Shown one piece after another: positions 1 through 8,281 of a stretch of DNA of 64,000 bases (its first letter is position 1; each line of letters starts with the position of its first letter). Source of the DNA: Prochlorococcus sp. AG-409-J19 (GTDB lineage Bacteria; Cyanobacteriota; Cyanobacteriia; PCC-6307; Cyanobiaceae); contig QCKC01000007.1 in assembly GCA_003215635.1 (NCBI GenBank), positions 1-64,000 on the forward strand. The letters run 5' to 3'. A program made the position numbers and the translations under genes. Below the pieces are notes generated by a model. That model was given only the letters and a program-made list of their open reading frames with translations, searched no databases and was not told the origin of the DNA.

Positions 1-1073
1 CCAATAGCTGGAGCAACCAACGCCACAGATGTGGACTCAGCAGCTGCCAGGTCTAGAGGGAAGTTATGAGCATTACGCTCATGCATTACTTCCATACCAA
101 GGTTTGCACGGTTAAGTACATCGCCCCAAGTTGGAACTACCTTGCCCTGAGAATCAAGGATCGACTGGTTGAAATTAAATCCGTTCAAGTTGAAAGCCAT
201 GGTGCAAATACCCATGGAAGTCAACCAAACACAAACAACCGGGAAGATCGCTAGGAAGAAGTGGAGACTACGACTGTTATTGAAGCTGGCATATTGGAAA
301 ATAAGACGACCAAAATAACCGTGAGCAGCCACGATGTTATAGGTCTCCTCTTCCTGACCAAACTTGTAACCGTAGTTCTGGGATTCGGTCTCGGTGGTTT
401 CACGGATAAGTGAAGAAGTCACCAAGGATCCATGCATAGCGGAGAACAAGCTGCCGCCGAACATCCCTGCAACACCAGCCATATGGAAGGGGTGCATCAA
501 AATGTTGTGCTCAGCCTGGAACACAAACATGAAGTTGAAGGTTCCAGAAATACCAAGAGGCATTCCGTCAGAGAAAGAACCCTGACCGAAGGGGTATACA
601 AGGAATACAGCGAATGCTGCAGAAACTGGTGCCGAATAAGCAACGCAGATCCATGGACGCATTCCTAAGCGATAGGAAAGTTCCCACTGACGACCCATCC
701 ATCCACAGATACCAATCAAGAAGTGGAAAACCACTAACTGATATGGACCACCGTTATAAAGCCACTCATCAAGTGTGGCGGCTTCCCAGATGGGGTAGAA
801 GTGCAGACCAATAGCGTTACTAGAAGGAACAACTGCACCAGAAATGATGTTGTTGCCATACATAAAAGAACCGGCAACAGGCTCACGGATACCGTCGATA
901 TCAACCGGCGGTGCCGCAATGAAAGCGATGATGAAACAAGTAGTAGCAGCTAAAAGGCATGGAATCATCAGAACACCAAACCAACCGACATAAATACGGT
1001 TGTTGGTGGAAGTGACCCATTCACAAAACTGCTGCCAGCTTGTAGCGCCAGAGCGCTGCTGGATAGTAGTCAT
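1..1073 (-). CDS. psbA: Photosystem II reaction-centre protein D1 (3' end just cut by window edge)
   Basis: D1 binds the PSII primary donor, pheophytin, QB and the Mn4CaO5 cluster in the thylakoid membrane. The frame opens at ATG 1073 and reads without a stop to position 1. That gives 357 codons plus GG, which would be the final Gly of a 358-residue protein, so only the last base and the stop lie outside. Visible functional residues (one lower than spinach numbering) are Tyr160 (TyrZ), Asp169, Glu188, His189, His197, Ser263 in the QB loop, and His331, Glu332, Asp341 and Ala343. After Ala343 comes a 15-residue extension ending APAIG, which CtpA normally removes. Residue 129 (standard 130) is Gln, as in the low-light D1:1 type of other cyanobacteria. 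Codon choice is more GC-rich than in neighbouring genes, as expected for very high expression. No clear Shine-Dalgarno precedes the ATG. Confidence 0.98.
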   Translation of the reverse strand, partial: MTTIQQRSGATSWQQFCEWVTSTNNRIYVGWFGVLMIPCLLAATTCFIIAFIAAPPVDIDGIREPVAGSFMYGNNIISGAVVPSSNAIGLHFYPIWEAATLDEWLYNGGPYQLVVFHFLIGICGWMGRQWELSYRLGMRPWICVAYSAPVSAAFAVFLVYPFGQGSFSDGMPLGISGTFNFMFVFQAEHNILMHPFHMAGVAGMFGGSLFSAMHGSLVTSSLIRETTETESQNYGYKFGQEEETYNIVAAHGYFGRLIFQYASFNNSRSLHFFLAIFPVVCVWLTSMGICTMAFNLNGFNFNQSILDSQGKVVPTWGDVLNRANLGMEVMHERNAHNFPLDLAAAESTSVALVAPAI

Positions 1074-1089
1074 GAGGACGTTCTAAAAA

Positions 1090-1102
1090 GTCCCGAAGGG
1101 AC
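1090..1102 (-). promoter_or_regulatory. Small hairpin in psbA 5' leader
   Basis: The 13 bases read GTCCC-TTC-GGGAC on the minus strand, a 5-bp GC-rich stem with a 3-base loop. It ends 16 bases before the psbA ATG, where a ribosome binding site would sit, and no good Shine-Dalgarno is present. Hairpins in psbA leaders are known to affect stability and translation in chloroplasts and cyanobacteria; a role here is inference. Confidence 0.4.
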
Positions 1103-1129
1103 AAGCTAAATAAGAGCAGGCTGTGCCTA

Positions 1130-1170
1130 CCGAGGGGATTGTAAAGGAAAATTGCAAAGCCCGTGAAGCA
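1130..1170 (-). promoter_or_regulatory. Candidate psbA promoter
   Basis: On the minus strand a TACAAT -10 box (1138-1143) lies 18 bases downstream of a TTCACG -35-like box (1162-1167). Transcription would start near 1130 and give a leader of about 57 bases before the psbA ATG at 1073. The boxes were found by eye; no transcript data are available here. Confidence 0.45.
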
Positions 1171-1259
1171 AATGGATGAAGCAACACAACTAAAAAACGA
1201 AAACAGCAAAGCCTAAGAAACCCTTAAGATTTAAACTGCAGGTTCATGCGGAGATTCCT

Positions 1260-1400
1260 TTGGTTCTAATTCGCTGGCTCAAGGGCAATACTCACAAAGA
1301 AGAAATTGTTCCTATAGCGATCGCAAGGCATCGTCGTCAAGAACTCGAAAGTACAGGGGCGGTGGTCTACTGGAGCGAAAGGCTTGCACATACTCAATGA
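1260..1400 (+). CDS. Candidate small protein upstream of psbA (46 aa, TTG start)
   Basis: An open frame closes at TGA 1398-1400 and reads VLIRWLKGNTHKEEIVPIA followed by a basic, protein-like stretch ending YWSERLAHTQ. No ATG is in frame. TTG at 1260 is preceded by GGAG (1250-1253) at 6 bases, which decides my start; CTG 1236 would give 54 residues. The overlapping ATG at 1246 leads to a stop within eight codons. The residue mix (charged, Trp-Leu-Lys, Val-Val-Tyr-Trp) looks coding rather than random. I do not recognise a family. It diverges from psbA, and its 5' end lies about 90 bases from the psbA -35 region. Confidence 0.45.
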   Translation: MVLIRWLKGNTHKEEIVPIAIARHRRQELESTGAVVYWSERLAHTQ

Positions 1401-1429
1401 AAATATATTTACAAATGATGCTCAATTAA

Positions 1430-1774
1430 ATGAATTCCATTCTTAAAAAGATTATATATTCAATAATCATAGGATTAGTATTTTTTTCTAATAGTAGTTG
1501 TACCCGTGGGAAAAAAGTTTCTACTGGAAAGGATGGAAATACAGTTGAACATCAAGCAAGCAAAAATATAGAGCTCAGGATAACCAAACTTGAAAATAAG
1601 TTAAACAAATATCTAAACGAAACTCGAGACAATAAAATTCCCAATAATTCTAGAATAAACACATTAACATTTAGGTTAGGGACAGCCGATGATAGGTTAA
1701 GAATATACTGGATGGACGGTGGAATAAGCGACCTTCCATGCGAGAAAGAAGAAACTACATGGATTTGCGGTTAG
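1430..1774 (+). CDS. Small exported or lipoprotein-like protein, unknown function
   Basis: The 114-residue protein starts with two Lys and a hydrophobic segment (about residues 8-19) followed by FFSNSSC with Cys24. That resembles a lipoprotein signal, but the -3 residue is Asn instead of Leu/Val/Ile, so the lipobox is atypical. The rest is hydrophilic, with a short helical heptad-like region (about 47-67, KNIELRITKLENKLNKY) and a C-terminal part with two Cys (about residues 103 and 113) that could form a disulfide. No family recognised. Its last 20 bases overlap the 3' end of the convergent aspartoacylase gene. Confidence 0.7.
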   Translation: MNSILKKIIYSIIIGLVFFSNSSCTRGKKVSTGKDGNTVEHQASKNIELRITKLENKLNKYLNETRDNKIPNNSRINTLTFRLGTADDRLRIYWMDGGISDLPCEKEETTWICG

Positions 1775-2684
1775 CAATAACTAGATCTTCAAGGTCTTCC
1801 TTCCATTGTGAATCAATTTCCCAAACCTCTCTCTTAGTTAAACTCATTGCAATCTTCTTCTCAACATAAGCTGACTCATTTATAAAAACTGGAACAAGAT
1901 AGTCTTTTTCCGCAAATGCAACCATCTCTCCATCCAGTCCAATAAATATAGGATCACCTTCTTGCAAATTCGACCAATCTCTTCCATCAATAAACGGGTG
2001 AATATATGACTGTGGTTTACCAATGTTATCTCTTGGGAAATCCAAACTTTTTTTATGAATATGAACTATTATTTGACTGGGATACTGAGGATTTCCTGAA
2101 CAAATACTTGCTATACATGCCATAGAAGCCTCTATAGCAATTCTATTTTTCTCAATAATAGAAGCTGATAATTGATTTTGTGATACAGGGCCTATCTCTA
2201 AGACAAGTCCACATTGCCAAGATTCAACTAAAAAGCCTGTTTGAGAACAATCACCTTCATGAAGATAAATAGGCAACCCTAATTTACCTTGAATAAGAGA
2301 AGCAAGGGCCAAATCACAAGAACGACGTCCATAAACAACTAAAGATGAACCCATATTTGAAGTAGTGCTATGAAAATCAAAAACTATCTGACAAGGGTTG
2401 GATCCTTTAGGCCCATATTGATTTAATAGTTCCTTAGCCCTCACAACCTCTCTTATTTTCGGGTCATTAGAACTGAGATAAGCATCACAGAAACATCGAT
2501 TCAAGTCAAAGTCCAAATAGCGCTTACCTTCTTTAAATGCTTGAGGATTTCCAATTACACTTATTACATTCAAGCCACACGAATTAATCAGGTCTGGATT
2601 CTTAGCCCACTCTTCCATAAGCCATGGTGCGTTAATTTCGTTCCCATGTGTGCCAGCAACAAAAAGCACCTGAAGGCTATCCAT
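1755..2684 (-). CDS. Aspartoacylase-like zinc carboxypeptidase (AstE/AspA family, M14)
   Basis: Members of this family cleave N-acyl groups from amino acids, for example N-acetyl-aspartate to acetate and aspartate. The zinc-site motif GTHGNE gives His13 and Glu16, and DFHSTTSN gives the third ligand His105. DLNRCF (Asn62-Arg63) matches the substrate-binding Asn-Arg pair, and VLEIGP carries the likely catalytic Glu. At 309 residues it is full length. Marine picocyanobacteria commonly carry an aspartoacylase near psbA, which fits. The physiological substrate in cyanobacteria is not established. It overlaps the convergent small protein by 20 bases and diverges from the GST gene with a 55-base gap that must hold both promoters. 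Confidence 0.85.
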   Translation of the reverse strand: MDSLQVLFVAGTHGNEINAPWLMEEWAKNPDLINSCGLNVISVIGNPQAFKEGKRYLDFDLNRCFCDAYLSSNDPKIREVVRAKELLNQYGPKGSNPCQIVFDFHSTTSNMGSSLVVYGRRSCDLALASLIQGKLGLPIYLHEGDCSQTGFLVESWQCGLVLEIGPVSQNQLSASIIEKNRIAIEASMACIASICSGNPQYPSQIIVHIHKKSLDFPRDNIGKPQSYIHPFIDGRDWSNLQEGDPIFIGLDGEMVAFAEKDYLVPVFINESAYVEKKIAMSLTKREVWEIDSQWKEDLEDLVIANRKSM

Positions 2685-2739
2685 CGCAAAAATAAAACTA
2701 TCTTGAGGATGGCTGAGAATCTCTAAAAAAGGAACCTAT

Positions 2740-3732
2740 ATGTCAATTCCACCCTTTGCAGTAAAAGCAGCTCGTCTCGGCTGGAACTGCCAGTGGAAAA
2801 TCTTGATGAATGGCCTTGGACCTTCAGATGAACAAGGAAATTACAAAAGACCTAAAAGCCAACATCAAACCAAAGTAATCCCTTCGCAACAGGACATTCT
2901 TAGCAGATCTCCAGACAACCAATATCAGTTGATTATTGGCAGAAGCTGTCCTTGGGCTCATAGAACGTTATTAGTACATAAATTACGCAAACTTAACGAA
3001 AGTATTAATATTATTTTCGCCGAAGCAGATCATAAAAAAGGTAGGTGGAAAATCAATCCAACCTGGAAAGGCTGCGACTCTCTTATTTCAATATATAAGC
3101 TGTGCGGAGCAAAATCTAACCAACGAGCAACTGTTCCAGTACTAGTCGATCCTGGGAACAATAATGATAAAAACCCAGAGATTATAGGCAATGAAAGCTC
3201 TATATTAGTTGAAGTTCTTAATAAATGGCCAAGCAGTGAAAATAATCTCGATCTTGCTCCAAAAGAATTAGAAAATGAAATTACAAATTGGAACTATCTT
3301 CTCCAAGATTCATTAAATAATGGAGTATATAAATGTGGATTTGCCCGCAATCAAATTGCTTATGAGAAGGCTTCTCATGATCTCTTCGAAGCTTTAGAAA
3401 TAGTGGAAAAGAGCCTAAAGAAAAATGGCCCCTGGTTGTGTGGCAAAAAACTAACTCTTGCGGATATTCGTCTTTTCCCAACACTTGTTCGATGGGAAAT
3501 GGTTTATTTGCCATTATTTAATTGCAGCAAGGAACCTCTTTGGTCATTCACTAACGTATGGAAATGGCGTCAGAAATTCATGGCATTGCCTTCTGTCTCT
3601 CAAACTTGCAAACCAGACGCATGGAGAGAAGACTATTTTGGGGCACTGTTCCCTTTAAGACCAAGTAATATTGTCCCAGAAGGGCCTGAGCTTAAAAAGA
3701 TCATCAACTCCAACTTCACTGATATACAATGA
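2740..3732 (+). CDS. Glutathione S-transferase family protein (glutathionyl-hydroquinone reductase-like)
   Basis: The protein has a thioredoxin-like N-terminal domain with the RSCPWAHR motif (Cys70) and an all-helical GST C-terminal domain (from about residue 180; GPWLCGKKLTLADIRLFPTLVRW). A CPWA motif with a catalytic Cys is characteristic of Omega/Xi-class enzymes that reduce glutathionyl-hydroquinones and related conjugates. Length (330) fits that class rather than the roughly 210-residue classical GSTs. The substrate is unknown; quinone detoxification is a reasonable inference in a phototroph, and gshB (48521) and grxC (48115) supply glutathione chemistry in the same window. Its stop overlaps the next gene's start in ATGA, suggesting translational coupling. 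Confidence 0.85.
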   Translation: MSIPPFAVKAARLGWNCQWKILMNGLGPSDEQGNYKRPKSQHQTKVIPSQQDILSRSPDNQYQLIIGRSCPWAHRTLLVHKLRKLNESINIIFAEADHKKGRWKINPTWKGCDSLISIYKLCGAKSNQRATVPVLVDPGNNNDKNPEIIGNESSILVEVLNKWPSSENNLDLAPKELENEITNWNYLLQDSLNNGVYKCGFARNQIAYEKASHDLFEALEIVEKSLKKNGPWLCGKKLTLADIRLFPTLVRWEMVYLPLFNCSKEPLWSFTNVWKWRQKFMALPSVSQTCKPDAWREDYFGALFPLRPSNIVPEGPELKKIINSNFTDIQ

Positions 3733-4370
3733 CAAGCAAAGAAAAAACTACATCAAAGGAATTCAAGGGTTTATACGGAAGCTATACCATAGATAAAGTT
3801 GATGAGATTGAAGTAAGAAGGTACCGACTATCATTGCTATTTTGTGGTGTATTCCTAGCAATGGGGATAATTCATTTGTCTTTATTTGGATCAGATTTTG
3901 TAGGCATATGGCTAGTATTACTTGCAATCTCAATTGGATTGTCACTAAATTGGATTCATATCTATTTGAAGCAATTACATATGCTATTAATATTGTTATG
4001 GGCAGCTGGATTTATTGGTATTTGCATACTAATTTCACTATTTGGGATTAAAGAACTAATTCCTAATTTAGGAGAAAGACCCATTCTAATATTTTTGATA
4101 GGTCCACTCTTTGCATCATTGACAGGCGTGGGATTTAAAGAATTCTTTTGCTTTCAAAAGCCAGAAGCTATAGGAATGACAATATTAATTCCTTTAAGCC
4201 TACTTGGTTATCTCAGTGGCCTATCAGGCACTTTTATAAGCCTATTCTTAATGGCAATGTCAGCTATTTCGTTGTTATTTCTAGCTATTCGTAAATTTGG
4301 CACTGAGGTATCCGCAGATGTTGGAGATAAAAGTATTTTCAATTATCTCAAATTACAAAGTGGTCGATAG
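3729..4370 (+). CDS. DUF2301 integral membrane protein
   Basis: The 213-residue protein has a soluble N-terminus (FKGLYGSYTIDKVDEIEVRRYRLS) leading into about six hydrophobic segments between residues 33 and 190. The layout and the YGSYTID...EVxxYRLS signature match the cyanobacterial/plastid DUF2301 family as I know it. No enzymatic residues are evident and the function is not known. The start overlaps the upstream GST stop by four bases, and the ABC-F gene follows after 5 bases, so the three genes are probably one transcript. Confidence 0.75.
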   Translation: MTSKEKTTSKEFKGLYGSYTIDKVDEIEVRRYRLSLLFCGVFLAMGIIHLSLFGSDFVGIWLVLLAISIGLSLNWIHIYLKQLHMLLILLWAAGFIGICILISLFGIKELIPNLGERPILIFLIGPLFASLTGVGFKEFFCFQKPEAIGMTILIPLSLLGYLSGLSGTFISLFLMAMSAISLLFLAIRKFGTEVSADVGDKSIFNYLKLQSGR

Positions 4371-4375
4371 AAATT

Positions 4376-6298
4376 GTGAACTTAGTCTCTCTGACAAATG
4401 CTTCTAAAGACTATGGGATCAAACCTCTATTCTCGGAACTAACATTGCATATTGAAAGCAAAGAACGTCTCGGAATTATTGGAGGTAATGGAGCAGGTAA
4501 ATCAACATTACTAAACATTATAGCTGGCAAAGAACCACTTGCTGATGGCAAAAGATGGGCAACATCTCATCTTAGTATTGAGCTCGTGGACCAACAAAGT
4601 TGCTTTCAAGAAAATAAAACAATATTAGAGCAAGTTCTCTCTAGTTGTGGGAAGAAGAGAGAACTTCTTCTTAAATTTGCAAACCTCAGTAAAGAATTAG
4701 AAAACAATCCGAATGATTCTCTATGTCTTGCAGAAATTGGCAGGGTAAGTCAAGAAATGGACGAATCTCAAGCATGGATTCTAGAGAAGCAATGCCAAGA
4801 AGTACTTAATCGTTTAGGAATAATAGAAATACATAGACCCATTAAAGAACTCTCTGGTGGATATAGGAAACGGGTAAGCCTTGCATCTGCTCTTGTTGCC
4901 AAGCCAGATCTACTTTTACTAGATGAACCAACCAATCATTTGGATGCCAGCGCTGTTGAATGGCTTCAACAATGGCTAGACAAATATCAGGGAGCTCTTG
5001 TAATAGTTACACATGATAGATATGTGCTTGATAGAGTAACTACTCGCATGGTCGAAATTGATCAAGGTTCAGCAAAAATATTTAAAGGCAATTACAATGA
5101 CTTTCTTATCAGAAAAGCCGAGCAGAAAGATTCCGAAACATCCTCTGAAGCAAAATTCAAAAGTATTTTAAGAAAAGAAATTGATTGGCTGAGACAAGGA
5201 CCTAAGGCTAGAAGTACCAAACAAAAAGCTCGTATTCAAAGAATTGCTGCAATGCAATCTCAATCCAAAAGCAAAGCAAATACTTCTCTTGAAATAAATT
5301 CAATCAGCAGAAGGATGGGAAAGTTAGTAATTGAAGCAGAATCTATAACTATGGCCAAAGATAATTCCCATGATCTTATTTTCAAAGATTTTACCTATAG
5401 CTTTGGGCCTGAAGACAGAGTTGGAATTATTGGACCTAATGGTTGTGGGAAATCTAGTCTCCTAGATTTAATAGCTGGGCGAAGAAAAACGACCAACGGA
5501 ATATTAAGAGTCGGGGAAACAATTCATATTGGTTACCTAGACCAACATACGGAAGAATTAAACAGAGGGAAAGGCTTAGAAAGAAAGGTAATTAATTTTG
5601 TTGAAGAAGCTGCAAAACATATCTCAATAAACAATTACATTATTACTGCTTCACAACTACTTGAAAGATTCCTATTCCCTATAGCTCAACAATATACTCC
5701 TATTAAAAAACTTTCAGGAGGTGAGAAAAGAAGATTAATACTTTGCAGGATACTAATTCAGTCTCCCAATGTTCTTCTATTAGATGAACCAACTAATGAT
5801 CTGGATATTCATACGCTCAGTGTGTTAGAGGATTTTATTGAAGAGTTTAAAGGATGTGTAATAATTGTATCTCATGATCGATATTTTCTTGATAGAACAG
5901 TAGACAGAATTTTCAACTTTGAAGAAGGCACGCTAAAACAATATGAAGGCAACTATACTGAATTCATTAATAAGAATAAATTACTTAATAAACATTCTAT
6001 TAGTTTCGAAAAAAAGAAGAAATCATCCAAGAAATCTACTTACACAGAGACAAAAATATCTGATTTACCTTCTTTCAAAATCAAGTCTCGAAAAAGAAGT
6101 TTTAAAGAGAATCAAGAACTGGAAAACCTAGAGAAAGAAATACCAAAACTCGAAGCTAAGCGCAATGAATTAGAAATCAGTTTGAACAAAGGTTCAAAAG
6201 ATTCAGCCTATTTAAGTACACAATTAGCTCAAATAATAGATCAAATAAACGATTATGAAGATCGCTGGATAGAACTAAATGAAATAGAATTGGGATAA
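4376..6298 (+). CDS. ABC-F family ATPase, Uup-like
   Basis: Two soluble ABC domains lie in tandem without membrane segments, which defines the ABC-F class that acts on ribosomes or nucleic acids. Domain 1 has Walker A GGNGAGKST, signature LSGGYRKR and Walker B LLLLDEPTNHLD. Domain 2 has GPNGCGKSS, LSGGEKRR and VLLLDEPTNDLD. The domains are joined by a basic linker (KARSTKQKARIQR). A Lys-rich, coiled-coil C-terminus (about 540-640) is typical of Uup, which binds branched DNA and affects ribosome assembly in E. coli. The start is GTG 4376, 5 bases after the DUF2301 stop. Uup or EttA-like assignment is from overall shape only. Confidence 0.85.
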   Translation: MNLVSLTNASKDYGIKPLFSELTLHIESKERLGIIGGNGAGKSTLLNIIAGKEPLADGKRWATSHLSIELVDQQSCFQENKTILEQVLSSCGKKRELLLKFANLSKELENNPNDSLCLAEIGRVSQEMDESQAWILEKQCQEVLNRLGIIEIHRPIKELSGGYRKRVSLASALVAKPDLLLLDEPTNHLDASAVEWLQQWLDKYQGALVIVTHDRYVLDRVTTRMVEIDQGSAKIFKGNYNDFLIRKAEQKDSETSSEAKFKSILRKEIDWLRQGPKARSTKQKARIQRIAAMQSQSKSKANTSLEINSISRRMGKLVIEAESITMAKDNSHDLIFKDFTYSFGPEDRVGIIGPNGCGKSSLLDLIAGRRKTTNGILRVGETIHIGYLDQHTEELNRGKGLERKVINFVEEAAKHISINNYIITASQLLERFLFPIAQQYTPIKKLSGGEKRRLILCRILIQSPNVLLLDEPTNDLDIHTLSVLEDFIEEFKGCVIIVSHDRYFLDRTVDRIFNFEEGTLKQYEGNYTEFINKNKLLNKHSISFEKKKKSSKKSTYTETKISDLPSFKIKSRKRSFKENQELENLEKEIPKLEAKRNELEISLNKGSKDSAYLSTQLAQIIDQINDYEDRWIELNEIELG

Positions 6299-6732
6299 GA
6301 ATATCGATTGATTTTATTTCGGTAAGGCAACAATAAATTCATATAGAACTAATTTTGACTGAAATCTATTACAAAAGAATTGCACTTAAATATAAGACCA
6401 TCACAAAATAATGAATTAACTTGTGATGGCATCTCCTCTGAGCAGGTTTTCATTTATTACTTACCTCATAGTCATGTTTGTAATACAAATTCAATATTGC
6501 AAACCAATAAATCAATCCACCTGTATCACTAGTTGAAAAAGTGGCACCCTGAAAGCTCCGCTCTAGATAGCCAAGAAAGCTGTCACAGACTATCTTTTTA
6601 CCGATTTATGGCGAATCCCAAAAAACAAAATGGTGTTGTAAACAAAACCAAGTTTCTCTTTACCCGGTGGCACAACCGACTTAGCGACTTATCGTTAGAA
6701 AGTCTCAAGAGGCCTGCATCGGCCAAGACTTC
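6299..6732. other. 434-base gap between ABC-F and CP12
   Basis: No convincing coding frame is present. A 9-bp perfect stem (6398-6406 with 6421-6429) lies about 100 bases after the ABC-F stop. The 3' half presumably carries the CP12 promoter and leader, but I could not pick boxes with confidence. The length is unusual for this window, so a small RNA is possible. Confidence 0.4.
6398..6429 (+). other. 9-bp hairpin downstream of ABC-F gene
   Basis: CCATCACAA (6398-6406) is the exact complement of TTGTGATGG (6421-6429), with a 14-base AT-rich loop. There is no U-run after it, so it is not a standard intrinsic terminator. It could be a processed 3' end or part of a small RNA. Confidence 0.35.
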
Positions 6733-6951
6733 ATGAACACCATCGACGAACACATCCTTAAGGATCAAACAGAGATCCAATCAGCCAAAGCTGAAGGCAA
6801 TTCAGCGAAGGTCCGTCATCTCACGGAAGAGCTTCACTCTCTTGAAGAGTATAAAGAGCATCATCCAGAAGATAAGCATGATCCAAATGCTCTAGAACTA
6901 TTCTGTGAAGCTAATCCTGACGAACCAGAATGCCTTGTTTACGACGATTGA
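6733..6951 (+). CDS. cp12: CP12 Calvin-cycle regulator, single-cysteine-pair form
   Basis: CP12 is a small disordered protein that ties GAPDH and phosphoribulokinase into an inactive complex when oxidised, shutting the Calvin cycle in the dark. The 72-residue protein ends in LELFCEANPDEPECLVYDD, the CP12 C-terminal domain, with Cys58 and Cys67 forming the GAPDH-binding disulfide. The N-terminal Cys pair that binds phosphoribulokinase in most CP12s is missing, and the AWDxVEE core is replaced by a helical KVRHLTEELHSLEEY. Marine picocyanobacterial CP12s are known to lack the N-terminal pair. ATG 6733 is the only sensible start. Confidence 0.9.
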   Translation: MNTIDEHILKDQTEIQSAKAEGNSAKVRHLTEELHSLEEYKEHHPEDKHDPNALELFCEANPDEPECLVYDD

Positions 6952-6963
6952 CACCTCAATAAA

Positions 6964-7020
6964 GCTTGAAGGATGTAGGCGAAAAGCAAAAATCAACTAC
7001 TTCAAATACATCTTTCAAGC
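6964..7020. terminator. Stem between convergent CP12 and small-protein genes
   Basis: Bases 6964-6977 pair with 7007-7020 over 14 positions, with one G-T position, enclosing a 29-base loop. It lies 13 bases after the CP12 stop and 17 bases after the stop of the opposing 60-residue gene (ends 7037), so it could end transcripts from both sides. There is no clear U-tract, and the large loop is unusual for an intrinsic terminator. Confidence 0.4.
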
Positions 7021-7036
7021 CTGTAACGAGATGATC

Positions 7037-7219
7037 TCAATAATCTTCATTAAATTCAGAAGGGCTACTGGTCAAAGAGCAAACGACAGCCTCTTCTCTT
7101 TTCATCTCTCGAACCTCACGAATAGGACGTCCCATTCTCCTCAAGGCTTCTATTTCTTGTGAGGTTTGACAACGAGCGATGATTTCACCACTTTCATCAA
7201 AACAGCTGTAAAAAGTCAT
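7037..7219 (-). CDS. Conserved-looking 60-residue protein, unknown
   Basis: The protein begins MTFYSCFDESGEIIARC, continues with EIEALRRMGRPIREVREM, and ends in an acidic tail (FNEDY). A short beta-hairpin-like start followed by an amphipathic Arg-rich helix looks like genuine coding sequence. No family name can be given. It follows obgE by 72 bases on the same strand and may be co-transcribed with it. It ends just before the stem shared with CP12. Confidence 0.65.
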   Translation of the reverse strand: MTFYSCFDESGEIIARCQTSQEIEALRRMGRPIREVREMKREEAVVCSLTSSPSEFNEDY

Positions 7220-7291
7220 AATCCAATAGTTACCTTCCAGTTATGGCGAATAATTCTTGAGTTAACAAGCCTAAATTCTGAACCTGACACT

Positions 7292-8281
7292 TCAAACACC
7301 CAACTCCTTCCAGACAAACTCAAGCATTTCTTCAAGTCCTGTCCCCATTGCCGCTGATATAAGAATTGGCTTTAAGTTAGTTATAAGATTCAATTGATTT
7401 AATAATTCAGAAGTTTTATTTTTATCCAAAAGTTCCTTTTTATTGAGCACTAACACTCGTGGACGATCAATCAAGCCATGACCATACGCAGATAGCTCTT
7501 TTTCAACTGTTAAAAAATCTTCAATTGGGTTTTCTACTCCAATATCTAGAACATGAATCAACAGTCTTGTCCTTTCAATATGTCTAAGGAAATCATGTCC
7601 TAATCCTGCTCCAGCAGAGGCACCAGCTATTAATCCAGGGATATCAGCAAAAACTGTCCCATCACCTGTAGGTCTCCTAACCACTCCAAGATTAGGAATC
7701 AATGTCGTAAAAGGGTAATCAGCAATCTTTGGACGAGCTGCTGATAACACAGCAATCAATGTACTCTTGCCAGCATTGGGCATACCGATAATGCCAACTT
7801 CTGCCAATAATTTAAGTTCTAATTGTAATTGCCATTCCTCTCCTTCTTTCCCCTCAGTGTACTTTTCTGGAGCACGATTTCGATTACTAAGATAATGAGC
7901 ATTACCTCTACCTCCATTCCCTCCATAGGCAACCTGCAATGTTTCACCTGGAGCTAATAAATCACCCAAAATAATTCCCGTAATCTGATGACGCACCTCA
8001 GTTCCACAAGGAACTTTAATTAATAAATCTTGTCCTGAGGCTCCTGTACATCTATTAGGTCCACCTCTCTTTCCATCAGCAGCAGGAAAAATTCTTTTGT
8101 ATTTAAAGTCTAATAAAGTTTGAAGGTTGGAATCTGCTACAAGCAAAACATTTCCTCCCTTGCCACCATCGCCTCCTGAAGGCCCGCCAGCAGGAACATA
8201 CTTCTCTCGTCTGAAGGCGACTATGCCATCACCCCCCTTTCCTGCTTTAACAGTGATCAATGCCTGATCTATAAACTGCAT
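7292..8281 (-). CDS. obgE: Obg-family ribosome-associated GTPase
   Basis: ObgE/CgtA binds the 50S subunit during assembly and links ribosome status to stress responses. The N-terminal glycine-rich Obg domain (about 1-158) contains the repeated GGDGG and GGxGGxGN stretches. The GTPase domain follows with G1 GMPNAGKST, the switch TTLIPNLG, G3 DIPGL and a G4 NKKE. The 329-residue length lacks the variable C-terminal OCT domain, as is usual in cyanobacteria. It lies on the same strand as mutS2, separated by 304 bases. Confidence 0.96.
   Translation of the reverse strand: MQFIDQALITVKAGKGGDGIVAFRREKYVPAGGPSGGDGGKGGNVLLVADSNLQTLLDFKYKRIFPAADGKRGGPNRCTGASGQDLLIKVPCGTEVRHQITGIILGDLLAPGETLQVAYGGNGGRGNAHYLSNRNRAPEKYTEGKEGEEWQLQLELKLLAEVGIIGMPNAGKSTLIAVLSAARPKIADYPFTTLIPNLGVVRRPTGDGTVFADIPGLIAGASAGAGLGHDFLRHIERTRLLIHVLDIGVENPIEDFLTVEKELSAYGHGLIDRPRVLVLNKKELLDKNKTSELLNQLNLITNLKPILISAAMGTGLEEMLEFVWKELGV

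Noticed and set aside
6533-6736. 67-codon plus-strand frame upstream of CP12
   Set aside because: It starts with TTG, has no Shine-Dalgarno or family-like sequence, and ends four bases inside the CP12 start; it is probably leader sequence.
6598-6780. 60-codon minus-strand frame over the CP12 start
   Set aside because: It overlaps the CP12 coding start and has no recognisable pattern; judged a shadow frame.
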